A DNA stretch of 64,000 nucleotides from contig NZ_QNRF01000004.1 in assembly GCF_003314975.1 (NCBI RefSeq), positions 1 through 64,000 on the forward strand, given 5' to 3'. The notes below the pieces were generated by a model. It was not told the origin of the DNA. It saw only the letters and a program-made list of their open reading frames with translations, and did no database searches. The stretch comes from Marinomonas aquiplantarum. GTDB taxonomy: Bacteria > Pseudomonadota > Gammaproteobacteria > Pseudomonadales > Marinomonadaceae. Made by a program: the position numbers and the translations under genes. Shown piece after piece: positions 1 to 10,164 of the stretch (positions are counted from its first letter, which is position 1; the number at the start of each line of letters is the position of its first letter).

Positions 1-52
1 TTTCGGTAAAACGTGACTTCTTCATAGATCGCTCCTGATGCATTGATCATAA

Positions 53-383
53 AACTCTCTACTTAAAACCCCAATCATTTTTTGGGGGGATTACAGTTGG
101 AATGGCTATCAGTTTTCTACAAACTGGTTTAAACCGATTAAGACATTCGAGAATGGTTCTTTTTTGGCTTATCAAGGCTACTTGGATCATCAATTTGGTA
201 TGGATAGTGATTATGTTACCGCCACTGATGGGGGCAACTTTTCAGGGGTTATATTGGCACTCTAAGCAGTACGCTTTGGGTTATGGTATGAAAATCTATA
301 AAGATGTTTATGGCATCAAAGATACATCTGGATTTAAATCCTCAGGTGTCTCTCACTATATTGCTGCGACTTATAAATTTTAA
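53..383 (+). pseudogene. C-terminal remnant of a Tsx-like outer-membrane porin, frameshifted
   Basis: Two reading frames join to give the end of a beta-barrel protein. The frame through position 101 reads NGYQFSTNWFKP, FLAYQGYLDHQFG and TDGGNFSG and stops at 263-265. The frame ending at 383 continues with LYWHSKQYALGYG and finishes SGVSHYIAATYKF, with the terminal Phe typical of outer-membrane barrels. The pattern resembles nucleoside-channel (Tsx) family proteins. A frameshift must lie between about 225 and 255, and the upstream part is cut by a stop at 50-52. I infer a decayed gene whose 5' part lies before the window or is lost. The 93-residue open frame starting at 102 is not a gene in itself: its first half is out of frame with the barrel. 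Confidence 0.6.
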
Positions 384-411
384 AATTTCTATGCTTTTAA
401 AGCGAGGTTAA

Positions 412-550
412 GAGAGGCACGAATAAGTTGAATGATGGCAGCCCCTCCTGCCTACTGGACTTCCCTAGGTTAAGCGACAGTAATGCAGGTCAATTTAGAG
501 CGGCGTTGCTGTGGTTAAAGGGAAGTTCAGTGGGCTTATTCGCACCTATT
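412..550. mobile_element. Degenerate palindromic element (MITE-like, same family as 14568-14778)
   Basis: The left end GGCACGAATAAGT (416-428) and the right end CTTATTCGCACC (535-546) are inverted copies, and a second inverted pair lies inside (ACTTCCCT near 460 and AGGGAAGT near 519). The terminal sequence matches that of the better preserved element at 14568-14778. No coding capacity is visible. TTAA lies just outside the left end, but no matching duplication is found on the right, so the ends have decayed. The right end abuts the stop codon of the minus-strand glycosyltransferase gene. Confidence 0.55.
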
Positions 551-1616
551 ATTCCGGAGTTGTTAGGCTTTTAATGACATGGATTTTGGAATGATATAAA
601 TTAAGGTACCTTTCGGCCATTTTGTTAGGTGTATAGTTTTCTACGAATTTCTTAGCATTAATGATTAGATTTTTTCTTTCTTCCCCATTGTTTCTTAAAC
701 TTAAGAGAGCATCTTTAAGTTCTGCAGCATCATTTGGTTTAACTAAGATCCCTGTGTTTTTGTGTCTGATAATATCAGGTATGCCTCCGACATTAGATGC
801 AACAATTGGGACCTCTGATTCCATGACATCTAATAAAGTAGAACCTAAACCTTCATTTCTTGATGGAAAAGCAAATATATCTAAAAAAGGTAAAAAGTCA
901 CCGATATTATCTTTAAATCCCATCCAAGTGATATTTTTACTCTGCACGGTGAGTTGATGCAGCTCTTCTTTGTCGGCGCCGTCTCCGAAAAAGACAAAGT
1001 GTATATCAGGGTCGCTTTGCTCCAAGAGATTTGCCACTTCGATAAGTATTTTTTGACCTTTATGTTTATCGACCAAAGCACCTACATGCCCGATAATGAA
1101 TTTATCTGTAAATAAATCTTTAAATGCTTTTCCGACGTGAAGAGATCGGTTCAATTGAGCGCTTGAGCTTGGTATGGTATATACATCCCCCCACTTTTTC
1201 TCACTAAGGTGTTGTGAGATGAGGTTTGATATACCGACAATAGCGGATGAATTTGAATAGGACTTTATATTGAGCCACTTATTTTTGACCTGTGTGTCCA
1301 CGCGTCTGGTGATTATGTAAGGCGTTTTGTGGATTATATTATTGAGATATGCCCAATGTACTGCTTTCGCTTCATGAGCATGTACGATATCAAATTTATT
1401 AGGGGACAATAAACCTGATATTTGATTGTTGACGTCCTTAAATATTAGGTTTTTTGTTTTATAAAGTCTTTCTCTTAAAGGTGAGCTTTGTCTGCATGCT
1501 AAGGTCTGTCTAATTCCCGCCACCTTTGATAGTTCTTTGATCAACAGCTCTGTTTGTCTTTCCCCTCCACGGAAACCTTTTGCAAGGTTTACATGAAGGA
1601 CGGATAGTTGATTCAT
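549..1616 (-). CDS. Glycosyltransferase, GT4 family (GT-B fold)
   Basis: Predicted cytoplasmic glycosyltransferase that adds a sugar from a nucleotide donor, probably to the lipopolysaccharide core given its neighbours. The 355-residue protein begins MNQLSVLHVNLAKGFRGGER, a typical Gly-rich acceptor-side start. The second Rossmann half carries IIGHVGALVDKHKGQ and the donor-site motif FPSRNEGLGSTLLDVME, followed by ASNVGGIPDII. In the usual E-x7-E motif the second acidic residue is Asp. It is the last gene of a five-gene minus-strand run that includes waaF and hldD. Sugar and acceptor specificity cannot be told from sequence. Confidence 0.85.
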   Translation of the reverse strand: MNQLSVLHVNLAKGFRGGERQTELLIKELSKVAGIRQTLACRQSSPLRERLYKTKNLIFKDVNNQISGLLSPNKFDIVHAHEAKAVHWAYLNNIIHKTPYIITRRVDTQVKNKWLNIKSYSNSSAIVGISNLISQHLSEKKWGDVYTIPSSSAQLNRSLHVGKAFKDLFTDKFIIGHVGALVDKHKGQKILIEVANLLEQSDPDIHFVFFGDGADKEELHQLTVQSKNITWMGFKDNIGDFLPFLDIFAFPSRNEGLGSTLLDVMESEVPIVASNVGGIPDIIRHKNTGILVKPNDAAELKDALLSLRNNGEERKNLIINAKKFVENYTPNKMAERYLNLYHSKIHVIKSLTTPE

Positions 1617-1624
1617 GATTTATC

Positions 1625-2407
1625 TCACCATATATTATTAAAGTCATTTTGTTTAATAACGCTACTGTCTCGTTGATACTCAAGAAGTTTTGCGTATTTT
1701 AGATAGCTATTAACTGCAGAGCTTAATGATACAGTAAAACCATCAACCCCTCCTAAGAAACCACGTTGAAAAATATACTTGCGGATGAACGCATTTAGAC
1801 CATGAGCAAAAGGAGAGAGAGCATTAGCGCGCTTTCCTTTTGCATACATGATTTTTGCGGCTCTACCACTAAAGTTTCTACCGGGTTTGGCAAAAAGCTC
1901 ACCGATATTACGAAAAGAATAATGGATGATGTCCGCATTAATGTGATTTATTTTATTAGTTTGGACTTTTGCGTGTTGTTTAACGTCAGCAAAGCGAGTC
2001 TTTTTGGAATTGTATAGCCTTACGCAACGATCTGGATACCATCCACAATGCTTAATCCATCTACTGCCAATCATATTTTTTCTACGAAAAGAAAAGGCTT
2101 CATAAGGTGATTTATCGAAATTGATCTTTTTAATTGAATCGATAGCATCCTGAGTTAGGCGCTCATCGGCATCCAAACTTAAAACCCAAGTGTTTTTAGT
2201 GTGTTTTAAAGCGACGTTTTTTTGTATTCCATCACCTAAATATGCTTGATGGACAATTTTGGCGCCTAATGTTTTAGCTATATTAATGGTGTTGTCATGA
2301 CTTCCCGAGTCAACCACAATAATCTCATCACACACCGTTTGTAAGGATTTTATACAATCTGAAATATTATTTTCTTCATTTAAAGTGATTATATTTCCAG
2401 AAATCAT
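1625..2407 (-). CDS. Glycosyltransferase family 2, WaaE/KdtX-like
   Basis: GT-A-fold glycosyltransferase of the LPS inner-core type. From the chosen ATG the protein is 260 residues, the usual size for WaaE/KdtX proteins, beginning MISGNIITLNEENNI. It shows DEIIVVDSGSHDNT and the metal-binding LDADE motif. The frame stays open upstream to 2572, but that extension has no family similarity and overlaps waaF. The ATG at 2407 is preceded by AAGGA about nine bases away, which decides the start. An 88-base gap separates it from waaF, and the next glycosyltransferase follows after 8 bases. Known relatives add beta-linked glucose to inner-core heptose; whether this one does is inference. Confidence 0.85.
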   Translation of the reverse strand: MISGNIITLNEENNISDCIKSLQTVCDEIIVVDSGSHDNTINIAKTLGAKIVHQAYLGDGIQKNVALKHTKNTWVLSLDADERLTQDAIDSIKKINFDKSPYEAFSFRRKNMIGSRWIKHCGWYPDRCVRLYNSKKTRFADVKQHAKVQTNKINHINADIIHYSFRNIGELFAKPGRNFSGRAAKIMYAKGKRANALSPFAHGLNAFIRKYIFQRGFLGGVDGFTVSLSSAVNSYLKYAKLLEYQRDSSVIKQNDFNNIW

Positions 2408-2495
2408 AACTGTTTTTTCCTTAATAAATAATGGAACAAGGCGTACTGTGATGTGAACGCTGGGGGAGGCTGATTTCTCGATAGTACGATATTCA

Positions 2496-3497
2496 TTAAT
2501 TGAATAGGCTCTTATAGATTGTATTTGGATCGATATTAAATTGACAATTAGTATGGCCAAGAGGGCATTCACGTTTAAAACACGGTGAGCAATCTAAATG
2601 AAGATTATGGATTGTTTTGTCATCGGTTAACGGTGGAGTGAATAGTTCACTGGTTGAACCATATATCCCGTGAACTTTAGTTCCAACTGCTGCCGCTACA
2701 TGCATGAGCCCAGAATCATTGCTTATGGCAACTTCGGCTGCATTAAGCAGATCGATGGCATCAACCAGCTGGGTTTTTCCACATAAGTTTATGGCGTATT
2801 CGCCAAGCCCTTGAGTAATTTTGCTTCCATCTTGCTTGTCCTTTGGTCCACCTAGTACCCACACTTGGTAACCTTTTGCTATAAGCATTTTTGCAAGCTC
2901 ATGAAAGTGTGAAATTGGCCACTGTTTCGATGGACCAAACTCAGCGCCAGGCATAAGTGCAACTGCAGGACGTTCAAATAGTGAATGTTTTTCGTATAGC
3001 TCTGATTGATTAGTTTTATCAATCATCAGCTTTGGTTGAGGAAGGGAGCTCGGCGGGTAAGCATCTTGATTATTAACTCCCAAAGATACAAAACGTTTTA
3101 CAGTCTGGTTTAAGATATTTTTATCTAACTTCCTGCGTTCATTGAGCAATATGTATCTTTGCTCACCTTTAAAACCAACCCTGTGAGGGATGTTCGCAAA
3201 AAAAGGTACCAAAGCCGATTTCCAAGATCTAGGAATGACAATAGCGGTTCCATAATTCTCATCACGTAACCCTTTGCCAATATTGAAGCGTGTCTTGATT
3301 CCCCATTCGCCATGAGTTGTAGGCAATACAATAGCATTTCGGACTTCTGGCATCCTTGCGAGAATTGGTACTGACCAATTAGGGCCAATAACATCAATGA
3401 TGGCGTCTGGTTCTTGCTGTTTAATGGTTATAAATAAGCTTTGCGCCATAACCATGTCGCCTACCCATGATGGACCTACAATTAAATACTTAGCCAT
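2496..3497 (-). CDS. waaF: ADP-heptose--LPS heptosyltransferase II
   Basis: Transfers the second L-glycero-D-manno-heptose to the LPS inner core on the cytoplasmic face of the inner membrane. The start [20 protein letters not shown] is the family signature. Further GT9 features are [26 protein letters not shown] and [11 protein letters not shown], with a Cys-rich end ([16 protein letters not shown]). The ATG at 3497 was chosen over an in-frame codon 11 residues earlier because it fits family N-termini. It overlaps the hldD stop by 8 bases, so translation is probably coupled. It uses the product of the HldE/HldD pathway encoded in the same locus. Confidence 0.95.
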   Translation of the reverse strand: MAKYLIVGPSWVGDMVMAQSLFITIKQQEPDAIIDVIGPNWSVPILARMPEVRNAIVLPTTHGEWGIKTRFNIGKGLRDENYGTAIVIPRSWKSALVPFFANIPHRVGFKGEQRYILLNERRKLDKNILNQTVKRFVSLGVNNQDAYPPSSLPQPKLMIDKTNQSELYEKHSLFERPAVALMPGAEFGPSKQWPISHFHELAKMLIAKGYQVWVLGGPKDKQDGSKITQGLGEYAINLCGKTQLVDAIDLLNAAEVAISNDSGLMHVAAAVGTKVHGIYGSTSELFTPPLTDDKTIHNLHLDCSPCFKRECPLGHTNCQFNIDPNTIYKSLFN

Positions 3498-4437
3498 GAT
3501 TGTCCAGCCAACCCAGATAGTCTTTAACACCGGCTGCTAAGCCTCTAAATGAGCCTGTATACCCTACCTTTCTTAATTTTGTTATGTCTGCTTGGGTAAA
3601 GCTTTGATAAGCTCCTTTAAGGTGCTCTGGAAATGGGATGTATTCAATCTCTCCTTTTCCGTAATGATTAATAACGGTTTCGGCAATCGTTCTAAAAGGC
3701 TCAGCTTTACCAGTTCCAAGATTAAAAATACCAGACTTGTCAGGATTGTCTAAAAACCAAAGTTTGGTGTTAACAAGGTCTTCAACATAAATGAAATCAC
3801 GGCTTTGTCCACCTGCTTCATAGCCATCATAAGCACCGAAAAGCTTTGGGTTTTCATTTGCTAATACTTGGTTGCGTAAATGAAATGCCACACTTGCCAT
3901 GCTACCTTTATGTTGTTCCCTTGGGCCATAAACATTGAAGTAACGAAAGCCTACGATTTGATGTTTTGCAGTTGGTAAAAGAGATCTTACGTACTGATCA
4001 AATTGAAATTTTGAATAAGCATACATATTCAATGGTTTCTCATACTGCCTAGCTTCTTCAAAGATAGGGCCTGAGCCATACACAGATGCGGAAGACGCGT
4101 ATGAAAATGGAATGTTATGTTTTGAGCTAAATGCTAATACTGCTTTGGAATATTGATAGTTAACATCCATCACGTACTTGCCGTCCCATTCAGTAGTTGC
4201 TGAACAAGCACCTTCATGGAAAATGGCTGTAACCTCTATGCCTAAGGAATCTTGCTTGATGGCTTCTAAAAAATCATACATATCCATGTAATCAGCAATG
4301 TTAAGGTCTGACAAATTAAGGCATTTTTTACCATCTGTTAAGTCGTCCACTAACAATATGTTGGTGATTCCTCGGTTATTTAAGGCTTTGATTATGTTGC
4401 TGCCAATAAAGCCAGCACCGCCAGTTACAATAAACAT
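3490..4437 (-). CDS. hldD: ADP-L-glycero-D-manno-heptose 6-epimerase
   Basis: Converts ADP-D-glycero- to ADP-L-glycero-D-manno-heptose, the last step in making the heptose donor used by WaaF. A short-chain dehydrogenase/epimerase fold is clear: NADP-binding [10 protein letters not shown] at the N-terminus, [12 protein letters not shown], the catalytic Tyr and Lys in YAYSKFQFD, and [15 protein letters not shown]. The open frame begins at a TTG two codons earlier, but the ATG at 4437 fits the usual MIIVTGG start and lies just past the upstream stop. Length is 315 residues, normal for the family. It lies between waaF and the AGE-family gene in one minus-strand run. Confidence 0.95.
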   Translation of the reverse strand: MFIVTGGAGFIGSNIIKALNNRGITNILLVDDLTDGKKCLNLSDLNIADYMDMYDFLEAIKQDSLGIEVTAIFHEGACSATTEWDGKYVMDVNYQYSKAVLAFSSKHNIPFSYASSASVYGSGPIFEEARQYEKPLNMYAYSKFQFDQYVRSLLPTAKHQIVGFRYFNVYGPREQHKGSMASVAFHLRNQVLANENPKLFGAYDGYEAGGQSRDFIYVEDLVNTKLWFLDNPDKSGIFNLGTGKAEPFRTIAETVINHYGKGEIEYIPFPEHLKGAYQSFTQADITKLRKVGYTGSFRGLAAGVKDYLGWLDNHG

Positions 4438-4439
4438 AT

Positions 4440-5600
4440 TCAATCCAATTTGTTATGGGAGTTGTTTGTTTTAAACCATGTTAACACTTCTGTAATGCCC
4501 AGAAAAATGTGGTAGCTGGTTGTGCCTGATAGTGGGGATTTTTTCGGAACATTATCTTGGTCAAGGTATTCATTCCAGCCCCCTGTGGTTAGAAAGTAGT
4601 TTTGTAGCATGAATTCACAAGCTTGAGTTAGTCTTAACGTTTTCTCTTCCAAACCAATTGGTATCACCGTGATGGCTTTTAGGTATTCGGTAATCGGCCA
4701 AATACGCTTTTCTTTATCTGTCGCTATGAGTGTGTTGCCATCAATTTGATTGAATATACCGCCGTTATTATCGATGCCATGCCTTGTGGCGGTTAACCAA
4801 AGTTGTTGAGCGAGATCCGTGTATTCTGTGTTGGGTATAATTTGGTTCGCTTTGTATAAGAGCCACACCCATTCAAAATGGTGTCCAGGTTCTACTTGAT
4901 AGCCCAATTCAGGATGCCATTGCCAGTCATAAGTAAAAAACTCCCTAAGCGTTTTATTTTTCTTATCAAAGAAGTGTTTCTCAGCAAGTGATAAGAGCAT
5001 CTTAATCATGCTTTTGTATTCATCCTTTTGAGTTGCTTCAAAAGCGGCTATGTAGCCTTCTAACAAGTGCATGTGCGGGTTTTGTCGACGTGTTTGCTCT
5101 TTGCTAATTGGAAACTCTTCAAAAATACCACCGTATGAAGAGGTCATTTCTTCAAGCAAAAAATGGTGTGTTTTGGCAATGTATTCAATCGCTCTTTCGT
5201 CTCTAGTAGCTTGATAGTAAAAGCTAAAAGACAGTAGGATGAAAGCCAGAGCATAGGCGTCTGAGCTAGTATCCTTTGTGTTCAAATTGTCATCTAATGA
5301 AAAGATCCAGCGATCTTCTTTGTAATAATATCCTAAAATAAACTCAAACAATGGTTTGAGTTTATTTTTGAAATTATGTTGATTGTTTATCTGGGGTTCA
5401 ATAAGGCAAGCATGACTGAAGGTGTAAAGCTGACGACATTGAGTTAGCAAACGAATTCGGCCTACGGGATTGATCGACCAATCCTGATTTAGGCTCTCGT
5501 AACTATAGCCTAATGAGTCATCTAAACCATGCTTGGCCCAATTAGGAAGAAGTTTAGAGAAAACAAAAGTTTGGCAGTCCAAAATTGCTGACTTAAGCAT
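4440..5600 (-). CDS. AGE-family sugar epimerase/isomerase
   Basis: N-acylglucosamine 2-epimerase (AGE) family enzyme, an alpha6/alpha6 barrel that interconverts sugar C2 epimers or aldose and ketose. The 386-residue protein shows family landmarks: [17 protein letters not shown] near the middle, the catalytic-His region [12 protein letters not shown], and [11 protein letters not shown] towards the end. It is the first gene of the minus-strand LPS run, divergent from hldE by 90 bases, and its stop overlaps the hldD ribosome-binding region. Context suggests supply or conversion of a mannose- or glucose-type precursor for the core, but relatives act on N-acylglucosamine, mannose or sulfoquinovose-derived sugars, so the substrate is open. 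Confidence 0.8.
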   Translation of the reverse strand: MLKSAILDCQTFVFSKLLPNWAKHGLDDSLGYSYESLNQDWSINPVGRIRLLTQCRQLYTFSHACLIEPQINNQHNFKNKLKPLFEFILGYYYKEDRWIFSLDDNLNTKDTSSDAYALAFILLSFSFYYQATRDERAIEYIAKTHHFLLEEMTSSYGGIFEEFPISKEQTRRQNPHMHLLEGYIAAFEATQKDEYKSMIKMLLSLAEKHFFDKKNKTLREFFTYDWQWHPELGYQVEPGHHFEWVWLLYKANQIIPNTEYTDLAQQLWLTATRHGIDNNGGIFNQIDGNTLIATDKEKRIWPITEYLKAITVIPIGLEEKTLRLTQACEFMLQNYFLTTGGWNEYLDQDNVPKKSPLSGTTSYHIFLGITEVLTWFKTNNSHNKLD

Positions 5601-5690
5601 GCTGTTAATAGCCTTATTTTATTGATGTTCGTGTGTCCAACTTGCGCAGTGACTATGATAAGATGTTGGCTTTTAAAAATCGATGATTAA

Positions 5691-7124
5691 ATGGCTATGA
5701 ACTCTTCTTACTTGAATTTTAAGGATAAACACATCCTAGTTGTTGGGGATGTGATGTTGGATAGATATTGGCACGGAGGGACTTCTAGAATATCACCAGA
5801 AGCGCCTGTACAAGTAGTAAAAGTCTCTAATGTTGAAGATCGTCCAGGTGGTGCTGCCAACGTTGCGTTAGGCTTAGCTAAACTAGGTGTTCCAGTTACT
5901 TTGGTTGGTGTTGTAGGGCAAGATGAAAATGCCGATATTCTTGAGAAATGCCTAGAAGCATCAGGAGTGCAGTGTTGTTTTGTTCGCTCAGAGACGCTTC
6001 CAACTATTACCAAATTGAGAGTGATGAGTCGTCATCAGCAGTTAATTCGTTTGGATTTTGAAGAACGTGAAGACAGCTTGTCACAAAACGCAGCATTAGC
6101 TGATGTGGTTGAAGACTTATTACCGACAGCGGATGCGGTTATTTTTTCAGATTATGCCAAAGGTTGTCTTGCCGATATTCCACAGTTAATCCAGTTAGCT
6201 AATCAGTTTAATGTACCAAGCTTTGTTGATCCCAAAGGGAATGATTTTTCGATTTATCAAGGTGCCACATTGGTTAAACCAAATTTACTCGAGTTTGAGA
6301 CTATAGTAGGGGCATGCGGTACAACCAAAGAGCTAGAAGCTAAAGCTAAAAAATTAAAAAACGAATTTGGCTGGGATGCGTTGCTTGTTACTCGTGGTGA
6401 AGATGGGCTTGTTTTGTTGGATGGGGATAAAGTGCCATTTTATCTTGCGACGGCTGCGAGGGAAGTGTTTGATGTAACCGGAGCAGGGGATACAGTGATT
6501 GCGGTGTTAACTGCTATTTATGTGAGTAGTAAGCGATTTGTCGATGCGGTTGAGTATGCGAATCAGGCTGCTGGTTATGTTGTCGGAAAACTTGGAACAG
6601 CTTTTATTACCGCAAATCAGCTAGAAACCATTATGTATCAGCGTACCCATTCCCAAAATTTTGGTGTATTAGCGCCGGAAGCGCTTTTGCAACAGATTAA
6701 GTTGGCGCAAGTAAATGGCGAAAAAGTAGTGTTTACTAATGGTTGTTTCGATATTTTGCATCCGGGGCATGTTGCATATATGAAACAGGCAAAAGCGCTT
6801 GGCGATCGACTGGTTGTTGCTGTAAATACAGATGCTTCTGTGAAGCGCTTAAAAGGTGAGAAACGTCCTATCAATAATTTAGAGCACCGTATGGCGGTGC
6901 TTGAGTCTGTTGGTGCAATTGATTGGGTGACTTGGTTTGATGAAGACACTCCAAAAAATATCATTGAGCTTTTATCTCCTGATGTGTTGGTTAAAGGGGG
7001 GGATTATTCTATTGAAACAATAGTTGGTTCCGATCATGTATTAGCAAATGGTGGTGAGGTAAAGGTGCTGACATTTTTAGATGGTTATTCAACAACGTCC
7101 ATAATTGATAAAGCGAATCTTTGA
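5691..7124 (+). CDS. hldE: Bifunctional D-glycero-beta-D-manno-heptose-7-phosphate kinase / heptose-1-phosphate adenylyltransferase
   Basis: Makes the ADP-heptose precursor of the LPS inner core with two activities in one chain. The N-terminal ribokinase-like domain (about residues 10-320) has VVGDVMLDRYW, GGAANVALGLAKLG and the catalytic DVTGAGDT. The C-terminal nucleotidylyltransferase (about 340-477) has FTNGCFDILHPGHVAYM, with the HxGH motif. At 477 residues it is full length. It starts a plus-strand run with msbA and waaA, and the msbA ATG follows its stop with no gap. Two in-frame ATGs (5691 and 5697) are both possible starts; neither has a strong ribosome binding site. Confidence 0.96.
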   Translation: MAMNSSYLNFKDKHILVVGDVMLDRYWHGGTSRISPEAPVQVVKVSNVEDRPGGAANVALGLAKLGVPVTLVGVVGQDENADILEKCLEASGVQCCFVRSETLPTITKLRVMSRHQQLIRLDFEEREDSLSQNAALADVVEDLLPTADAVIFSDYAKGCLADIPQLIQLANQFNVPSFVDPKGNDFSIYQGATLVKPNLLEFETIVGACGTTKELEAKAKKLKNEFGWDALLVTRGEDGLVLLDGDKVPFYLATAAREVFDVTGAGDTVIAVLTAIYVSSKRFVDAVEYANQAAGYVVGKLGTAFITANQLETIMYQRTHSQNFGVLAPEALLQQIKLAQVNGEKVVFTNGCFDILHPGHVAYMKQAKALGDRLVVAVNTDASVKRLKGEKRPINNLEHRMAVLESVGAIDWVTWFDEDTPKNIIELLSPDVLVKGGDYSIETIVGSDHVLANGGEVKVLTFLDGYSTTSIIDKANL

Positions 7125-8909
7125 ATGCAAAAAGATCAAATGACAGAAGCAAAAAATAATATGGAAAAAGTCTCTGGCTTTAGAACCTACTTGAGACTGC
7201 TTGGTTATGTCAAAGCATCATGGGGGTATGTTGCTCTTAGTATAGTTGGTTTTATGCTGTATGCAGGGATGGAGCCTGCTCTTGCTGCTTTGTTGAAGCA
7301 TATTGTTGATGCGGTTTCTGAAGGAAAAGTGCTTGAGAATAGGACAGTGATCCCTTTAGCAATCCTAGCAATCTTCATTGCTCGTGGTATCGGTACTTTT
7401 TTGGGTAGCTACTTTATGGCACAAGTTGCCAATAAAGTCGTGTTTGATCTTAGAACCAGTATGTTTAATAAAATGATCAAAATGCCATCTAGTTACTATC
7501 ACTCTATTCCAACGGGACGTTTGCTGGCTAAATTGACCTACGATACTGAGCAGGTAATTGGTGCAGTGACCCAAGCAATAAGGGTTGTGCTGAGAGAAGG
7601 TTTTACTGTTGTTGGTTTGTTAGGTTACATGATTTACATGAACTGGAAATTGACCTTACTCTTCTTACTTGTGGTTCCTCTTATCGGAGTGATTGTTTCT
7701 TATGCATCAAAACGTTTTCGTCGTTTGAGCGCGCGCATTCAAAATGCCATGGGGGGGGTAACGGATGTGGCATCGGAGGCTATAAAAGGCCATGAGGTAG
7801 TGAAAATTTTTGGTGGTAGCCAGTATGAAATTGAACGTTTTCGCCAAGCCGCCCAAGAAAATCGCCGCTCACAACTGAAAATGGAAAAAACTCGTTCTCT
7901 AAATATTCCGATTGTTCAGTTTATTCTGGCGTTAGCAATGGCGATTTTGATTTGGTTTGCACTAAGTCCGACCATTAGTCAGCACATGACGCCAGGGGAT
8001 TTTATCGCTTTTTTGACTGCAGCAGGTATGTTGGGTAAACCAATTCGTCAGCTAACGGATGTGAACAGTGTTTTGCAAAAAGGCATTGCCGCTTCGCAAA
8101 GCATTTTTGAATTTCTAGATATGTCGGTCGAGCCTGATGATGGCAAGGTTCTCGCACAATCTTTAAAGGGTGATATTGAATGGAAAGACATGTCTTTCTC
8201 TTACCCAAATGCGGAAAAACAGGCTCTCAAGAAAATTACGTTATCCTTGCCAGCAGGGAAAACCCTTGCATTGGTTGGTCGTTCTGGGAGTGGTAAGTCG
8301 ACTATAGCTAACTTAATCCCACGCTTTTATGACTTGGATGAAGGTGAGTTAAACATTGATGGCGTTTCCATTTCAGATTACCAATTAGGTTCTCTAAGAA
8401 CCAATATTGCTTTGGTGAACCAGCAAGTTGTTTTATTTAATGGCACCATACGTGAAAACATTGCTTACGGACATTTGCGTGATGCCAGTGATGAGCAAGT
8501 GATTGAGGCGGCAAAAGCGGCCAATGCGTGGGGCTTCATTCAAGAGTTGGATCAAGGTTTAGAAACCATGGTGGGTGAGAATGGTGTCTTGCTTTCCGGA
8601 GGTCAACGCCAGCGGATCGCCATCGCGCGAGCTATTTTGAAAAATGCGCCCATTCTCATCTTGGACGAAGCAACTTCGGCACTGGATACAGAGTCGGAGC
8701 GAGCCATTCAAATGGCCTTGGATGGACTGATGGAAAACCGTACAACGATTGCCATTGCTCACAGGCTATCGACCATTGAAAATGCTGATATTATCGCGGT
8801 GGTTGACCATGGTGAAATCATCGAGCAGGGATCTCATGCTGAGTTATTAGCGATGAATGGCGCTTATGCTCAGTTACATAACCAGCAATTCAGTGAGGCA
8901 GCTGACTGA
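7125..8909 (+). CDS. msbA: Lipid A export ATP-binding/permease protein
   Basis: Half-size ABC exporter that flips lipid A-core across the inner membrane. Six membrane segments fill roughly residues 30-310; the nucleotide-binding domain has Walker A GRSGSGKST, signature LSGGQRQR, Walker B ILILDEATSALD and the switch His in IAIAHRLST. Length 594 is slightly over the E. coli protein because of an N-terminal extension. It begins directly after the hldE stop, and waaA starts one base past its stop, so the three genes are one operon joining heptose synthesis, Kdo transfer and lipid A export. Confidence 0.95.
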   Translation: MQKDQMTEAKNNMEKVSGFRTYLRLLGYVKASWGYVALSIVGFMLYAGMEPALAALLKHIVDAVSEGKVLENRTVIPLAILAIFIARGIGTFLGSYFMAQVANKVVFDLRTSMFNKMIKMPSSYYHSIPTGRLLAKLTYDTEQVIGAVTQAIRVVLREGFTVVGLLGYMIYMNWKLTLLFLLVVPLIGVIVSYASKRFRRLSARIQNAMGGVTDVASEAIKGHEVVKIFGGSQYEIERFRQAAQENRRSQLKMEKTRSLNIPIVQFILALAMAILIWFALSPTISQHMTPGDFIAFLTAAGMLGKPIRQLTDVNSVLQKGIAASQSIFEFLDMSVEPDDGKVLAQSLKGDIEWKDMSFSYPNAEKQALKKITLSLPAGKTLALVGRSGSGKSTIANLIPRFYDLDEGELNIDGVSISDYQLGSLRTNIALVNQQVVLFNGTIRENIAYGHLRDASDEQVIEAAKAANAWGFIQELDQGLETMVGENGVLLSGGQRQRIAIARAILKNAPILILDEATSALDTESERAIQMALDGLMENRTTIAIAHRLSTIENADIIAVVDHGEIIEQGSHAELLAMNGAYAQLHNQQFSEAAD

Positions 8910-8910
8910 T

Positions 8911-10137
8911 ATGTGGTTGTATCGTATCCTTCTGGCTTTACTGACTCCTATCATTTGCATGAAGGTTCGACGCTTTAAAAAAAATTACCCTGCCTATCGA
9001 GCAAAAGAAGCATTTGGTCGTTGGGGGAAGGTGGAAGCGGACTTGTGGATTCATTGTGCTTCCGTCGGAGAGGTGTTGGCCGCACGGCCACTTGTGACGC
9101 AGTGGCGAAAAAAATACCCGAATCAAACCTTATTAATAACCACCATGACGCCAACTGGTGCGGCGCAAGCAGCACAAGTGTTTCCATTTGCTCTACATCG
9201 TTATTTGCCGATGGATTGGCGTTTGGCAGTGAGACGAGCATTGCGGGATTTAACCTGTTCTCGACTGTTAATCATTGAAACTGAGCTCTGGCCAAATTTG
9301 CTGGAACAAGCGAAATCAAACGGTTTACATATTAGTATTGTGAATGCCCGAATGAGTGAACGCTCATATCAGCGTTATCAAAAATTCTCAGCCATTTCTC
9401 GTCACCTTTTTACTTTACCTGATCAGTTTTTAGCCCATGCGCAAGCGGATGCTCAGCGTTTTAAAGAACTGGGTGCGAAAAAAGTGTATGTCACTGGTAG
9501 CATTAAATTTGATTTGAGTGTGCCTGAGGAAGTGAAGCTGCATCAATGGCGCAATGACTTTGATAAAGCCTTTGTCTGGGTTGCGGCGAGTACTCATCAA
9601 GGTGAAGATGAGATTATATTGCAATCACATAAAGCGCTGTTGGAGAAGCAGTCGACAGCATTGCTGATCCTTGTACCGCGACACCCTGAGCGTTTCGAAT
9701 CTGTACTTGCTTTGGCGCAAGCCTCATTTTCTCGTGTGGGGTTGCGAAGCCAAGTGGCTTTCAATAAGTGGTCTGAATATGATGTGATCATTGGCGACTC
9801 AATGGGAGAGCTGATGCAGTATTATCAAACTGCGGATTTGGCTTTCGTTGGTGGCAGTTTGGTGAAGCGAGGTGGACACAATCCAATTGAGCCTGCGTTA
9901 TTAGCTAAAGCGATCATTGTGGGTCCTTATGTGTTTAATTTTCAAGACATTACAGATCAGCTCCTGTTAGAAAAGGGAGCCTTGCAGTGCCAAGACGAAA
10001 CGCAATTAACCGAGTTCGTGTTGGCATTAGCGTCACAATCATCACAGCGTTTACGGATCGGCCAGTCGGCGTTGCGTTTTGCCGAAAAAAGCCAAGGCGC
10101 TGTGACCAGGGTTTTGAATGAAATAGACTTTCATTAG
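8911..10137 (+). CDS. waaA: 3-deoxy-D-manno-octulosonic acid (Kdo) transferase
   Basis: Adds Kdo to the lipid A precursor (GT30 family), anchored in the inner membrane by the N-terminal segment MWLYRILLALLTPI. Family motifs include the catalytic-Glu region ASVGEVLAARPLV, TTMTPTGAAQA, IETELWPNLL, and the donor-site GGSLVKRGGHNPIEPA. The ATG at 8911 follows the msbA stop by one base; the open frame runs 18 codons further upstream but those residues lie inside msbA and have no family match. Length is 408 residues. It is the last gene before the TPP riboswitch. Confidence 0.95.
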   Translation: MWLYRILLALLTPIICMKVRRFKKNYPAYRAKEAFGRWGKVEADLWIHCASVGEVLAARPLVTQWRKKYPNQTLLITTMTPTGAAQAAQVFPFALHRYLPMDWRLAVRRALRDLTCSRLLIIETELWPNLLEQAKSNGLHISIVNARMSERSYQRYQKFSAISRHLFTLPDQFLAHAQADAQRFKELGAKKVYVTGSIKFDLSVPEEVKLHQWRNDFDKAFVWVAASTHQGEDEIILQSHKALLEKQSTALLILVPRHPERFESVLALAQASFSRVGLRSQVAFNKWSEYDVIIGDSMGELMQYYQTADLAFVGGSLVKRGGHNPIEPALLAKAIIVGPYVFNFQDITDQLLLEKGALQCQDETQLTEFVLALASQSSQRLRIGQSALRFAEKSQGAVTRVLNEIDFH

Positions 10138-10164
10138 GGGACTCTTTACAATAATCGCTCATTA

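Noticed and set aside
102..383. 93-residue open frame as an independent gene
   Set aside because: Only its second half matches a barrel end; the first half is out of frame with the rest of the Tsx-like remnant.
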